Source: Symbiodinium natans
Taxonomy: Eukaryota > Sar > Dinophyceae > Suessiales > Symbiodiniaceae
Reading direction: 5' to 3'
NCBI GenBank assembly: GCA_905221605.1
Contig: CAJNDS010002312.1
Location: forward strand, 1 to 64,000
DNA length: 64,000 bases
This document shows, piece after piece, positions 32,233 through 43,759 of the stretch. The notes beneath the pieces are model-generated. The model was given only the letters and a program-made list of their open reading frames with translations. It had not been told where the DNA came from and ran no database searches. The position numbers were made by a program, and so were the translations under genes. Within the stretch, counting starts at the first letter, position 1, and the number at the start of each line of letters is the position of its first letter.

Positions 32233-32287
32233 GTTTAGGGTTTAGGGTTTAGGGTTTAGGGTTTAGGGTTTAGGGTTTACGGTTTAG
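32233..32287 (+). other. Candidate 55-nt intron made only of TTTAGGG repeats
   Basis: The segment starts GTTTAGGG and ends TTTACGGTTTAG, 55 bases of telomere-type repeat with one variant base. Its first two bases are GT and its last two are AG, both supplied by the repeat. Removing it joins GAT GG to G GAT GCA and keeps the frame. In this orientation every heptamer offers AGG|GTTTAG as a donor and TTTAG|GG as an acceptor. The complementary repeat offers neither. Confidence 0.5.
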
Positions 32288-32489
32288 GGATGCAGAGCTC
32301 ATTGCCAAGCGGCAGCGCCTGGCCGAAGCCGAGGCACTGCTTCGGCAACACGGACGACATTGTGTAAAGGAGAGGGGGCAGCCAGAGCACGGAAGTTTTG
32401 TAGCAATGTGCGGCCTGAAGGTTCGTGCGATTTTAGGTTTCAAGTCTGCAGGGCCATGTTTTGGTTTGATGTTCTCTCCAAAGCCATAA
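32288..32489 (+). CDS. Gene A candidate last exon k
   Basis: Begins directly after the telomere tract and reads DAELIAKRQRLAEAEALLRQ then HGRHCVKERG before a less typical stretch, ending in TAA at 32487-32489. It continues the helical, Ala/Glu/Arg-rich pattern of exon j. The stop is followed by about 130 bases without telomere repeats, unlike all internal exons, as expected for a 3' untranslated region. Exons b to k total 1095 nt, a multiple of three. Confidence 0.5.
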
Positions 32490-33411
32490 CAGCACTCTAG
32501 AATTGAGTAGGTCCATGCATGCAGGGGGATGCTTTGCGAATGTGCAAACGCTAAAGCGCGCTAACGCGCACTAATGCAGCGAAATGTGATTGTGGGAAGC
32601 CCCTAGGAATGATAACTTAACAAGGGTTTAAGGGTTTAAGGGTTTAGGGTTTAGGGTTCGGGGTTCGGGGTGAAGGGGGTGTAGGGGTGTAGGAGTTTAG
32701 GGTTCAGGGTGTAAGGGCTCATGGCTTTGGTTGGTGCGGGCGGGGGCGCGGGGGGGGGGGGGGGGGGGGGGGGGCACGAACCAACAACTCAAAGCAACCT
32801 AAACCCTGAATCCCAAACCCCAAGCTTCATACAAGCCACCCCAAACCCCTCGACTCTACCACCCCGAACCCCAAAGACCCCCAATCGCCAAACCCCAAAG
32901 CTGCAACCCCCAAACCCGAAACCGTAAGCCCCAATGCCAAAACCTTTAAGCCCTCAATAACCCAGGCCGGCCTCTTTTGTGTCAACCGCTCCTGGTGCAC
33001 CCCTCGCGCCAGCAAAGTGAACGAGGAGTTGCGGATCCGTAAACCTCAAGCCCTACGCCCTAAGCCCTAAGCTCTCAGCCCTAAGCCCTAAGCCCTAAGC
33101 CCTAAACCCTAAACCCTAAACCCTAAACCCTAAACCCTAAACCCTCCCTAAACCCTAAACCCTAAACCCTAAACCCTAAACCCTAAAGGCCTCAGAAGCA
33201 CGCAGGTGAGTTTTTGTTTTGAGAAAGCCGTTCACCAAGCTTGCCAAGACACGCCACCCGGAGCCTGAATCGGTCTGGGGCCCAATGGCCCCAAAACCCA
33301 ACCCCCTTCCCCCGAAACCCTAAACCCTAAACCCTAAACCCTAAACCCAAAAAAACCAAAAAAGAACGGCCATGCATGAACCCGAAACCCGAAACCCTCA
33401 ACCGCATAAAG

Positions 33412-33500
33412 TGGAAACGGAAGGAGCTGATCCTGGACGGTGGCAACCCGGCTCACCGGATCACTGTGCTGAAGGCCTTCGTGTTGCGTGGCTGCTTGCG
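33412..33500 (+). CDS. Candidate exon, unknown product
   Basis: Between ACCGCATAAAG and GTTTTAGGG it reads WKRKELILDGGNPAHRITVL then KAFVLRGCL, ending in phase 2. This fits the one-base start of the island at 34425. It lies after the proposed end of Gene A and could belong to the next gene on the same strand. Confidence 0.45.
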
Positions 33501-34424
33501 GTTTTAGGGTTTAGGGTTTAGGGCTGTCGGCTACTTAGTTACTTGCAACAGGCACAACGGGAATACTGTGAGGCCGGCATCCGTATGCATTCCGCCACCC
33601 TCCCCATCCACCGTCGTACACCGTATTATGATCTCTACTGAGGACTGTTGGTGTAAGGGGGAACATCCCAACCTCGACCCTGAACCCACGATTATCCTTA
33701 TTCAGGACTGTTAGTATTAGGGAGAACATCCCAAGGTTTAGGGCTTTTGCTTAGCGGCAGTGCTGGCAACATGCAAGGAGGAGATGGCCTCGCGATTTGA
33801 AAGTTCTAAGCATGCCCTTAGCAGCTGAATGAGTACACAATACACTTTTCGGGATACTATGCTCCCCTGTAGAACTGAAAGTGTACACAATTTTGGGGGC
33901 TTATGAACTCAGCAACTAAGTGTCTGAAGCCAACCACAAGCAGCAAGTTTCACTTATAGACATGTGAACGTGAGCATGATTTAACTGCTTTTCTTCATGG
34001 GCATCTGTTTGGAAATCATCCTTTGGGGATCGTATTACATGTGGCCCCCACTTATACATGTCCACTTTAGATTTGCCCCCCCGCCCCCCCTCCCAATATT
34101 TAGCACCCTCTAAACCCTAAACCCTAAACCCCAAACCCGAAACCCTAAACACTAAACCCTAAACCCTAAACCCTAAACCCCAAGTCGTGCGCAAGCTGCT
34201 TCAACGTCGCAGCAAGTCTTATTGCAGATTAGCTTCGTACAAGCCCCTAAACCCCAAACCCAGGTCTGAAGGTGGGGTTTAGGGTTTAGGGTTTAGGGTT
34301 TAGGGTTTAGGGTTTAGGGTTTAGGGCTAGTAGTCTTCCCTTATGTTCCCTATAATTACAAACATACTTGATAGCCCCCCAAAACACTATTCTAATCATT
34401 CAGGCCCTTATAGTAGGTTTCAAG

Positions 34425-34548
34425 AATGGTGATGGCATCGCTTCGACGTACCTGGAGGAGTGTTACAGCCTTCATCCGGATTTCGATTTCCAGCTCTAAG
34501 CTGCAACCTCAGACCGAGCAAATGACTTTCATTTATGCGAGAAGAACT
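34425..34548 (+). CDS. Candidate exon, basic, unknown product
   Basis: Starts after GTAGGTTTCAAG and ends at GTTTAGGG. It is open for 41 codons and reads MVMASLRRTWRSVTAFIRIS then SKLQPQTEQMTFIYARRT. The ATG one base inside the exon may be internal. The alternative frame hits TAA after 24 codons. Confidence 0.4.
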
Positions 34549-34603
34549 GTTTAGGGTTTAGGGTTTAGGGTTTAGGGTTTAGGGTTTAGGGTTTAGGGTT
34601 TAG

Positions 34604-34796
34604 GGGGTGGTGCTTGGTGGATAACAGCATCATGACTACCGGCATCTTAGGTGGAAGTGGTGGCGCGAAGCGAAAGACCATCACATCCGCCGAGACGTCT
34701 TTGTCCCTCAAGGGTGACAAGATGGAAGAGATGATGACCGAGTTACAGTTGCACCTATTGATGTTGGAGAGCAAGGGAGTAGCGAACATCGCCTAG
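34604..34796 (+). CDS. Candidate exon, unknown product
   Basis: Follows a TTTAGGG array directly (TTTAG|GGGGTGG) and reads WCLVDNSIMTTGILGGSGGA, then KRKTITSAETSLSLKGDK, then MEEMMTELQLHLLMLESKG before TAG at about 34794. The stop lies at the edge of the next TTTAGGG tract. Sixty-three open codons is long for this region. Its phase does not match 34548 under simple joining. Confidence 0.4.
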
Positions 34797-35070
34797 GGGG
34801 TTTAGGGTAAACACGTGATGCCTTGAGGCTTTCGAGCTCTAACTTCTGCCCCAAACGCACCCGAAACCCTGAAATTCTAAACCCTAAACCCTAAACCCTA
34901 AACCCTAAACCCTAAACCCTAAACCCTAAACCCTAAACCCTAAACCCTAAACCCTAAACCCTCAACCCTAAAATCTAAACTGTATAAGCCCTAAACCCTC
35001 AACCCTCAACCCTAAACCCTAAACAATAAACCCTAAACCCTACACCCTAAGCCTTTTGGCTTCGCCACAG

Positions 35071-35157
35071 GCGGGCGTGACCTCCGTGTGCTACTGTGAG
35101 GCTTGGTTCCGGGGCCATGTCGGGTGGGTATGTTACCCTATGATGGACGCTTCTGGG
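35071..35157 (+). CDS. Candidate exon, unknown product
   Basis: The acceptor TTGGCTTCGCCACAG is preceded by CCCTAAA and the donor is supplied by TTTAGGG. It contains 29 codons in phase 0 at both ends and reads AGVTSVCYCEAWFRGHVGWV then CYPMMDASG. Phase 0 at both ends would make it skippable. Confidence 0.5.
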
Positions 35158-36839
35158 GTTTAGGGTTTAGGGTTTAGGGTTTAGGGTTTAGGGTTTAGGG
35201 TTTAGGGTTTAGGGTTTAGGGTTTAGGGTTTAGGGACTTGGAGGTTCGTAAGCAGTATTATAAGTACCTTCGTTGCGGGCTATATGCAGTTGTAAGTATA
35301 CATGTCTTACTTATAACCCCAGATACTAAGTCCCCTGATCCTTTAAGTAATCCCTTTTGTACCCACAAGCTTGTTTTGTCTACGGCCCTCGAGTGGGTGT
35401 TCAGGTTTTAGGGTGCAGGGTTTAGGGTTAGGGTTAAGCACAGCTTCAAGAACATGGGAACGGGCTTAAGGTTTAGGGCTCAGCTTTGAAGGTGTCGGGT
35501 TCAGGGTTCGAGGTTAAGGGTTATATAGGGGAATATGATTAAGGGTCCCTTCTTCTACCCCTTAAGTTTAGGGTTCAGGGTTCGAGGTTAAGGGTTTGTA
35601 GGGTTCAACCAGAACCAGCGGTTTCGGTCATAAGTAAACCCTAAACCCTAAACCCTAAACCCTAAACCCTAAACCCTAAACGCTAAACCCTAAACCCTAA
35701 ACCCTAAACCCTAAACCCTTCCAGTCGTAGGCTTTGGGGCGAAGTGCGAAGCCTGAGGTTTGAAAGGTTTAGGAACATCATTCGGTTTGTAGTGGCATGC
35801 CCCTCCTTGAGCATATATAGGCTAACCCTAATCCCTAAACCCTCAAACCCTGAACCCCAAACCCTAAACCCCAAACCCTTTTCCCTAAACCCTAAACCCT
35901 AAACTCTAAACCCCAAACCTCTCTGCGAAAACGTCCGCGTCTGATGTGTCCAGTCCTGGCCGTTGGACGATGCTCGCTGCACCAGGTGCGATTGCTTCTT
36001 CTGAGCTTGTAAACCCTAAACCCTAAACCCTAAACCCTAAGCCCTAAACCCTAAACCCTAAACCCTAAACCCTAAACCCTAAACCCTACTAAAAACCCTA
36101 AACCCTACTAAAAACCCTAAACCCTACTAAACCCTGAACCCTAAACCCTAAACCCTAAACCCTAAGCCCTAAGCCCTAAGCCCTACACCCTAAACCCTAA
36201 ACCCTAAACCCTACTCAACCCTGAACCCTGAACCCTAAACCCTAAACCCTAAGCCCTCAGCCCTAAACCCCTAAACCCTAAACCCTAAACCCTAAACCCT
36301 AAACCCTAAACCCTAAACCCTAAACCCTAAACCCTAAACCCTAAACCCTAAACCCTAGGGTCGAGGGTTGGGATGTTCCCCCTTGTACTACCGGTCCTGA
36401 AGAGGGGGTTTTAGTACCCCTAGTATCATCCCTATTAAGGACTGTTAGTATGAGGGGGAAGATCCCAAGTCTAGGGTTTGCTGTTTGGGGTTGTTTGGGT
36501 TGTTAGGATTCCTTAAACCCTAAACCCCAAACCCCAAACCCTTAACCTTAAACCCTAAACCCTAAACCCTAAACCCGCCCGCCACCCCACTCTCTTCTTT
36601 TGGGGTAGGCGGGCGCGGGTCGAGCGCTCAGTGAGACCCTGCGAGGGAGCCCCAGGCGGGCGACCGAGCTGGCCTCCAGGCAGGCTTACCCTCCAGGTTG
36701 TCTCTGTATTATATTATATTACCCTAAACCCCAAGCTGTCCGCACACATTCTTGGCTCCTGCATTGGAGGCCCCCTGGAAAGGCCCCTGGAGACCCCTGA
36801 GTCCCCAACCCCCGTCCGCTGAACTCCGGGGACCAGGGG

Positions 36840-37045
36840 CCGTTTTGTTGGCCTGGCGGCCCTGGCCCTGGCCCTGGCCCTGGCCTGACCCTGGCCTGGC
36901 CCCTGCCCTGGCCCTGGTTGCTGGGTTTGGCCCCTACCCCTACCCCTCTGGCCTTTGGTTTTGGCCCTGACCCCTGGCCTTGGCCCTGGCCCTGGCCCTG
37001 ACCCTGACCCTGGCCCTCGCCTGGCCCTGGCCTTGGCCCTGAGCC
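36840..37045. repeat. GGCCCT hexamer minisatellite
   Basis: Runs of GGCCCTGGCCCTGGCCCT, with TGACCC and TACCCC variants, fill about 200 bp. Open frames on both strands through it are repeats of Gly-Pro-Trp or Gln-Gly-Arg type and are not treated as genes. The flanks to 37,320 contain a unique island with no convincing frame. Confidence 0.85.
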
Positions 37046-37962
37046 TCGCTGCCTTTGTCTGTTCCTGGCCCACCCTTCATAGCCCCTTCGCGCCAACCCA
37101 AGCTGTCTTCACGGGCCCTGCCTCGTTTCCGTCTGCTGCAGCTTTGCGCCTGGTCCACGCACCTTGTGGAAATCCCCAAAAAGGGGCGTGAGTGACTCAT
37201 GTGATGCTTTGTAAAGAAATAAAAGGTCTTAACTCCTTGAGAGTTGTAAGTGGGCGGTCTTGGGGTGGGTAGGTCTGCAGACTACCGCGCGCTCCCAAAG
37301 CGCGCTCCCGTTTGGCACGCCCTAAACCCTAAACCCTAAACCCTAAACCCTAAACCCTAAACCCTAAACCCTAAACCCTAAACCCTAAACCCTAAACCCT
37401 AAACCCTAAACCCTAAACCCTAAACCCTAAACCCTAAACCCTAACCCTCAACCCTAAACCCTAAACCCTAAAGCCTTAAAGCCTCAACCCTAGCCCGGGC
37501 CCGGTAGCTCCCGAGGATCCCCCCAACGCACGCAAGCGCTCAGCAAGCGAAAGCGGTCGCTGGGTGCTGGGTTTGGGGCTCAGGGTTTAGGGCTTAGGGC
37601 TTAGGGTTTAGGGTTTAGGGTTTAGAGCTTCGGGTTTGGGGTTTAGTGACTCCTTAGGTTTCTTATCTTCATACACCATTCATGTTAATATTCATTCTCT
37701 AAGGCCTTATGATTGCCCTTTTATAATACGGCAACATTCGAACAAGAACGTCAAAAGGGACCCTAATTCTAGAAAACTACCCACATTCCTCAAGGGATAT
37801 TGGAGAGTCTCTTAACCGTAAGCCCTGCGAAGCCCTGAAGCCCTAAAGGGGGAAGGCCCTGAACCTTAAACCCTAAACCTTCTAAGCCCTGAACCCTGCC
37901 TAAACCCTAAACTTTAAACCCCAGCCTAAACCCCAAACCCTAAACCGTAAACCCTCCATCAG

Positions 37963-38025
37963 GCAGGAGGACTGGATCCTCGTCGGGAAGTTCCTCGTCT
38001 CTGGGCCCTTGGGCAACCAGGAGCC
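37963..38025 (+). CDS. Candidate exon next to a 42-base C run
   Basis: After CCCTCCATCAG the frame reads QEDWILVGKFLVSGPLGNQE. The right edge is unclear because 42 C residues follow (38027-38068); a GC donor at the start of the run is possible. Confidence 0.35.
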
Positions 38026-38026
38026 G

Positions 38027-38071
<45 letters not shown>

Positions 38072-38474
38072 CCCCCAAATGCCTCGAAGCGCATCCCTAA
38101 ACCCTAAACCCTAAACCCTAAACCCTAAGCCCTAAACCCTAAACCCTAAACCCTAAACCCTAAACCCTAAACCATAAACCCTAAACCCTAAACCCTAAAC
38201 GTGCTTCGGTCTAAGGGTAGCTGCATGGTCCCTTAATATGGGCGCTTAAATGGGGACTCCTTGTAGGGTTTAGGGTTTAGGATTCAGGGTTCACGCTCAC
38301 TGTTAGGGGATGTTCATCCGGCGAAGGGTGCTGATGTTGTTACAACGGGGTACTAGGGTTTGCGGGATGAGGGTCTCAGGTTTTGAGGTTACAGCGCATA
38401 TAGGGTTATAAGGTCTTAGGGCTCTGGGGGTGTTTGGGTTCAGGGTTTTAGAGTTTTACGGTTTAGTGTACGAG

Positions 38475-38540
38475 GGTGCCTGGAAGCACAAATTGGAGCT
38501 CATTTGTGACTCGTGGGATGTGCTGACATCTGCTGCCCTA
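38475..38540 (+). CDS. Candidate exon, unknown product
   Basis: Starts after GTGTACGAG and ends at GTCTCC. It reads GAWKHKLELICDSWDVLTSA then AL. Another island from 38615 (after ATGCTGCCAG) is open in two frames and is not called separately. Confidence 0.35.
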
Positions 38541-39253
38541 GTCTCCAGATCCTAGACCCCAAACCCCAGACCCTAAACCCTAAACGCTAAACTCCAACCC
38601 CCTCATGCTGCCAGAAGTTTCAAAGCCCGACGCCAGGAGTGGACGCTGGATACCGGAATGGTGCAGAGCATTGAGGCATTTTCGGGGTTTTTAAGGGGGG
38701 TGTAGGTTTAGGGTTTAGGGTTTCGGGTTTAGGGTTTAAAGGGTTTCGGGTTTGGGCTTCAGGGTTCAGGATTTTAGGGTTTAGGGGTTTAGGGCTTTAT
38801 GGGATTTAGGGCTTTATAGGGTTCAGGGTTTAGGGATTCGGCTTTTGAGGTTTAAGGGTTCAGAGTTCAGGGTTTTAGGGCTTGCCCTGCCCTAAGTACC
38901 CGTCCAGGGCTTAGGCTATAAGTTGGGGCCCAAGGTGTGGTGTTCTTTAGGGGGTTCCTGGGGGTTGATACTAGAGGGTGCTTGGGAGGTTCGGGGGGTT
39001 TGGGGGTTGACACTATGACCCTGAACCCTAAGCCCTAAACCCTAAAAACTGAACCCTAAACCCTAAACCCTAAACCCTAAACCCTAAACCCTAAACCCTA
39101 AACCCTAAACCCTAAACCCTAAACCCTAAACCCTAAACCCTAAACCCTAAACCCTAAACCCTAAACCCTAAACCCTAAACCCTAAACTCCAAACCCTATC
39201 CCTTAGTCGTATAAGCTGTATTGGCGCCTCTAAAATCCCAGCCGTGGCCTCAG

Positions 39254-39324
39254 GTGGAGGGCTGGGGCCTGCGAGAGACGAACACCGTGCGCATCCTGGA
39301 GCCATGGCCGCCTCCAGATCCCAC
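39254..39324 (+). CDS. Candidate exon with donor touching CCCTAAA
   Basis: Follows CGTGGCCTCAG and reads VEGWGLRETNTVRILEPWPP then PDP. The right boundary is CAC|GTCCCTAAACCC: the first CCCTAAA repeat is preceded by just the GT needed for a donor. Confidence 0.45.
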
Positions 39325-39427
39325 GTCCCTAAACCCTAAACCCTAAACCCTAAACCCTAAACCCTAAACCCTAAACCCTAAACCCTAAACCCTAAACCAA
39401 CCCTAAACCCTAAACCCTAAACCCTAA

Positions 39428-39612
39428 ATAGGGGGGGCCTTTTTGGGGTCCCTTTAAGAGGATTCCTGATCTACTTGGGGGATTAAAGGGGTACCCCTCC
39501 CCCCCCTTAAGAATAGATATGGGAATTTCAGAAAATAGGGGGGGCCCTTTTTGGGGGTCCCTTTAAGAGGATTCCTGTTCTACTTGGGGGGATTAAAGGG
39601 GTACCCCCTCAT
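39428..39612. repeat. Two-copy ~106 bp repeat
   Basis: GGGGGGGCCTTTTTGGGG ... TTTAAGAGGATTCCTG ... TACTTGGGGGATTAAAGG occurs at 39428-39505 and 39534-39612. The spacer contains AGATATGGGAATTTC and the downstream flank GAATGCCCATATCTC, which are partly complementary. Confidence 0.75.
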
Positions 39613-39642
39613 ATTTTGGGGAATGCCCATATCTCGGGATAG

Positions 39643-39717
39643 TTAACACTTCTGGTCTCCTGGGCAACATGTGGCGAGCCGGTGGTCAGCGTCCTCGCCA
39701 ACCTGCTTCAAATCCAG
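39643..39717 (+). CDS. Candidate exon, hydrophobic, unknown product
   Basis: Exactly 25 codons between ATCTCGGGATAG and a good donor GTATGC: LTLLVSWATCGEPVVSVLAN then LLQIQ. Phase is 0 at both ends. It may be a short helix of a membrane or armadillo-like protein, but one exon cannot tell. Confidence 0.45.
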
Positions 39718-42535
39718 GTATGCGTAGTCACGATTCACAAAGTGTACAAGTACCCAGAAAGCTGACACCTCCGGCTACAAGCTCTGGCCCCTGGTGCGAT
39801 GGGCGTGGTTGGCAGAGCAGGACCCCTAAACCCTAGACCCTAGACCCGAAACCCTAGACCCTAAACCCTAAATCCCAAACCCTAAACCCTAAACCCTAAA
39901 CCGTAAACCCTAAACCGGGAAAAGGATCGAGCCTAACACTTGAGCGCCCTGAGCTAGAGTTGTAGCAGCCCAACCCTTCGAAGAAAAGATATTTCGGTAT
40001 AGGTAACACCTTAGAGCCTCATAGGTGAACTTTAAACTTTTTGGGTATACTAAACCCCTACCAAAAGAAAAGTTTAAACTTTTTTGGGCCAGGGTATTGG
40101 GCAACTAAGACACGATGGAATCCTGGGGAGCTTGCAGTACTCGGGATAGGGGGGGTTCAAAATTTGGGGGGTGGGGATGGTTCTTCTGTGGGTCTCGGAG
40201 GGCGGCTTGAGGCTTCCTTCGTGGTTCGTGGGTTGCAGTTCGGGTTTAGGGTTTAGGGTTTAGGGTTTAGGGTTTAGGGTTTAGGGTTTAGGGTTTCGCT
40301 CATGATCAGCCCCAATGAGAAACCCTAATCCCTAAACCCTAAACCCTAAACCCTGAACCCGTTTAGGGTTTAGGGTTTAGGGTTTACGGTTCTGATAAAC
40401 GCAAGCCTTGCTCCCTAAACCCGAAGCCCTTTGATGTCGCGGCCAAGGAGAAGGGCCAGACGTGCCGCGACGCGCGGGGAGAGGGGGAGGGAGGGAGGGG
40501 CTTCAAAGCTCTGAACCAAGCATTCAGGCTTCTGGTTCAGGGTTCACTCTAAGCCAAGACCCAAGCCCTAAGCCCCTGAACCCTAAGATCGCAAATCCTG
40601 GTTGCCTAAACCCTAATTTCCTAAACCCTCAACTCCTAGACCCTAACTTCCCAAAACCTAAATTCCTAAACCCGAAGATCCTAAGTCCCATTTTCCTAAA
40701 CCCTAGATTCCTAAACCCCAGATTCCAAAATCCTTAAATTCCTGGTCGCACAGGCACCCGAACCCCTTTCTGTGGCGTCATATAATGCCACTACACCAAC
40801 CTTTTTGTTCTCCCACCAACCTTTGGATCTTAGGGTTTAGGGTTTAGGGCTAGGGTTTAGGGTTTAGGGTTTCGGGTTTAGGGCACGGGGTTTTGGGTAT
40901 AGGGTGTGGGGTTGAAGATTCCTTTTTGGGTTTGGGGGTCTCGGCTGTGATTTAGGGTTAGTATTCCTTTTCGGGTTGAAGGTTGAGGGGTTCGAGTTCC
41001 TTAGGGTTTAGGGTTTAAAATTTAGGGGTTTAGGGTTTAGGGTTTAGGGTTTAAATGAGTCGTCTTGAAAGTCGTCTTGAAGCCTCTACCCTGAACCCTA
41101 AACTTCAACCCTGAACCCTCAACCCTAAACCCTAAACCCTAAATCTTGAGCCCTGGACCCTAACCCCTAAACCCTAAACCCGAAAGCTCATCCGCACGAC
41201 TTGGCTGTGTGGGAGTGTAGGAAGTTTAGGGACTTTAGGGTCTCGGGCTTCCTGCTGTGGGGTTTAGGGAATCTAGAGAGTTCAGGGTTTAGGGTTTAGG
41301 GCTTAGGGTTTAGGGTTTAGGGTTTAGGGCTAGGGTTTAGGGTTTTCAGGTCGGGCCCAGGGCTGAAGGTTTCGAATTGCTCATGGTGAACTCGACGTTG
41401 GGTCTCATGGTCGGCGGCAGTGGCACCGAGAGGCGCTTTGACCAAGAAGTGCAAGCGCCGGAAGTGCCAGGAGCTCATGCGCACCGCATTGCAGCTTGAG
41501 ACACATGCTATCTCCGTGACACGGTTCCGCCGCGTCAGTCGGTTGCTCTTGATTGCGGAGCGGGCGCGGTCGTGGGTTCAGATTTCGGGTTCAGGTGTTT
41601 GTAAGGTTCTGGGGTTTAGGGTGTTTGGGGTCCTAAACCCGAAACCCTAAACCCTAAACCCCAAACCCTAAACCCTAAACCCTAAACCCTAAACCCCTTG
41701 CCACGCCTCGCAGACTGGCTTCGAAGTGGTGGCGCAGCACGTTCTGTGGCTCCTTGGTTGGATGGGTTTAGGGTTTAGGGTTTAGGGTTTTAGGGTTTAG
41801 GGTTTAGGGTTTAGGTTTAGGATTCACGGTTCAGGGTTTAGGCGTGGCGGATGTTGCCCCAAACCCTGAACCTTGAACCCTGTACACCCTATAAGCCCTG
41901 TAAACCCCGAGTCTAAAGCCTAAGCCCTAAACCCTAAACCCTAAACCCTACATAAGCCCCAAACCCTAAACCCTAAACCCTAAACCCTAAACCCTAAACC
42001 CTAAACCCTAAACCCTAAACCCTAAACCCTAAACCCTAAACCCTAAACCCTAAACCCTAAACCCTACTTGGCTAATTCCCTGCGAAGAACTGGTTTCATT
42101 AAAGAGGCCCTCAGAGCACGCCCGAGTGACCCGTCAGCCCCCAGGTCCTGAAGCAATCTTTAGGGTTTAGGGTTTAGGGTTTAGGGTTTAGGGTTTAGGG
42201 TTTAGGGTTTAGGGTTTAGGATTTAGGGTTTAGGGTTCAGGGTTTAGGGTTTAGGGTTCAGGGTTTAGGGTTTAGGGTTCAGGGTTTAGGGTTTATATAG
42301 GGTTTAGGGTTTCGGTTTAGGGTTTAGGGTTGAGGGTTTAGGGTTTAGGGTTTAGGGTCTCTAGCTTGCTGGGCAACCTTGGACGCCACCCCGGAAGGCC
42401 CTCCACCCCCAAACAGGTTTAGGGCTTCGGGCTTAGGGTTTAGGGTTTAGGGTTTGGGGTTCAGGGTTGGGCCCGGTGTTTTTTTCTTTCCTAACGTTGG
42501 CCCTGGCTTGGTGGCCTTGGTAACGTTGGCCCCAG

Positions 42536-42750
42536 GCCTTCTGGTCACCTGGTCCCCTGGTGCTTTGGTCCCCTGGTCCTCTGGTCCCCTGGTCTCGGGT
42601 GCCCTGGTCCTCTGGCCCTCTGGTCGCTTGGTCTTCTGGTCCTCTGGCCTTCTGGTCCCTTGGTCCTCTGGTCCTACGGTTCCTTGGTGCTCTGGTCCCG
42701 TTGTCCTCTCGTCCTCTGGTCCCGTGGTTTCAGGGTCCCGTGGTCAGATT
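42536..42750. repeat. CTGGTCC-type minisatellite
   Basis: Units of about 6-15 bp such as CTGGTCCCCTGGTCCTCTGG fill 210 bp. Open frames through it are Leu-Val-Pro-Trp-Ser-Gly repeats in two frames and are not called as genes. Confidence 0.85.
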
Positions 42751-42779
42751 TTCTTGTTTTTATTGATGTACTTGTTTTG

Positions 42780-43560
42780 GAAATCATGATAATGGTATAG
42801 TTACTATGTAGTACAGCATAAGAGTTTATATGTACATATATATATATATATATGTATGTCTATATAAACATAGTATAATGTAATATATTAATATATAATA
42901 TATAAAAATATAATATATTATAATTTCATAATATAATAGAATAGATTATAGTGTAAGATAATATATAATATAGTAACATATAATATAATATAGTATAATA
43001 TAAAATATAATGTAGTATAATATATAGTATATAACAATATAGTGTAGTGTAATATATAAAAATATAATATATTATCTCATATATAATATGTAATATATAT
43101 ATATATAATATTAGAAAAATAAAATATTTATAAGATAAACTATGCTAATATATAAAAAATCTTAATATAAGATACTAATATATACTCAAATTTCAGTATA
43201 TAATATACTATACTATGATATAATATCATATCATATAATGCAATAGTATATTCCAATAATATATTGCAATAACATAGAATATGATAGGATATAATTTTTA
43301 CGAATATAAACATAAATATACATATAATATAGCTCAATGCAATAGAATATAATATACTATAGTAACATATAGCACAATATAATATAATATAATATGATAT
43401 AAGATAAGATAAGATACCATGATACAATTTTATATAATATAATATCGTATAATATCATACAATATGATAAAATATATTAAAGCATATGTATGCATGTATG
43501 TTGTATATATATATATATATATAAAGTCATATAGTCCAATTCATAGTACACAACACATAT
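42780..43560. repeat. Extremely AT-rich stretch
   Basis: Almost only A and T, with TATAATATA-like words and occasional G or C. (TA)n runs occur near 42,838-42,852 and 43,507-43,522. The minus-strand frames translate to Tyr/Ile text and are composition artefacts. Confidence 0.85.
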
Positions 43561-43578
43561 TTATATTGTTCTTTTGGA

Positions 43579-43753
43579 GCCGGGCAAGCTTGCTTCAAAG
43601 TGTATGAAACCCTTCCAAACCCATGATGCGAGCATTGTGTTTACAAATGGGGGGGGCTGCGCCCCCCCCAACCCCCCCGCTTTTTTTTTTTAAGCCGGGC
43701 AAGCTTGCTTCAAAGCACATGAATCCCTTCCAAACCCATGATGCCAGCATTGT
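43579..43753. repeat. 60 bp direct repeat around a G/C-run hairpin
   Basis: GCCGGGCAAGCTTGCTTCAA ... CCATGATGC(G/C)AGCATTGT occurs at 43579-43638 and 43694-43753. The spacer contains GGGGGGGCTGCGCCCCCCC, a strong small hairpin, followed by a T run. Confidence 0.85.
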
Positions 43754-43759
43754 TCGCAA

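Larger units (their letters stand above)
32490..42474. repeat. Telomere-repeat mosaic with scattered islands
   Basis: CCCTAAA arrays lie near 33100-33185, 34880-34970, 35636-35718, 36010-36355, 37318-37440, 38096-38200, 39050-39187, 39330-39428 and 41936-42066. TTTAGGG arrays lie near 34275-34325, 34550-34605, 35157-35233, 40240-40290, 41762-41820 and 42160-42358. Candidate exons are listed separately. Other islands, such as 33,520-34,100 and 37,640-37,850, show nothing I can call. GGGGGAACATCCCAA with GGACTGTTGGTGT recurs at 33,640-33,735 and 36,365-36,470. Confidence 0.85.

Noticed and set aside
36714-37200. Gly/Pro/Arg-rich open frames over the GGCCCT repeat
   Set aside because: Hexamer repeats give open frames on both strands; no conserved non-repeat part is present.
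39795-39830. tRNA-like D-arm GCGTGGTTGGCAGAGCAGGA
   Set aside because: No acceptor stem, anticodon arm or T-arm follows; the sequence goes into CCCTAAA. Its second copy at 61,893 has the same truncated form.
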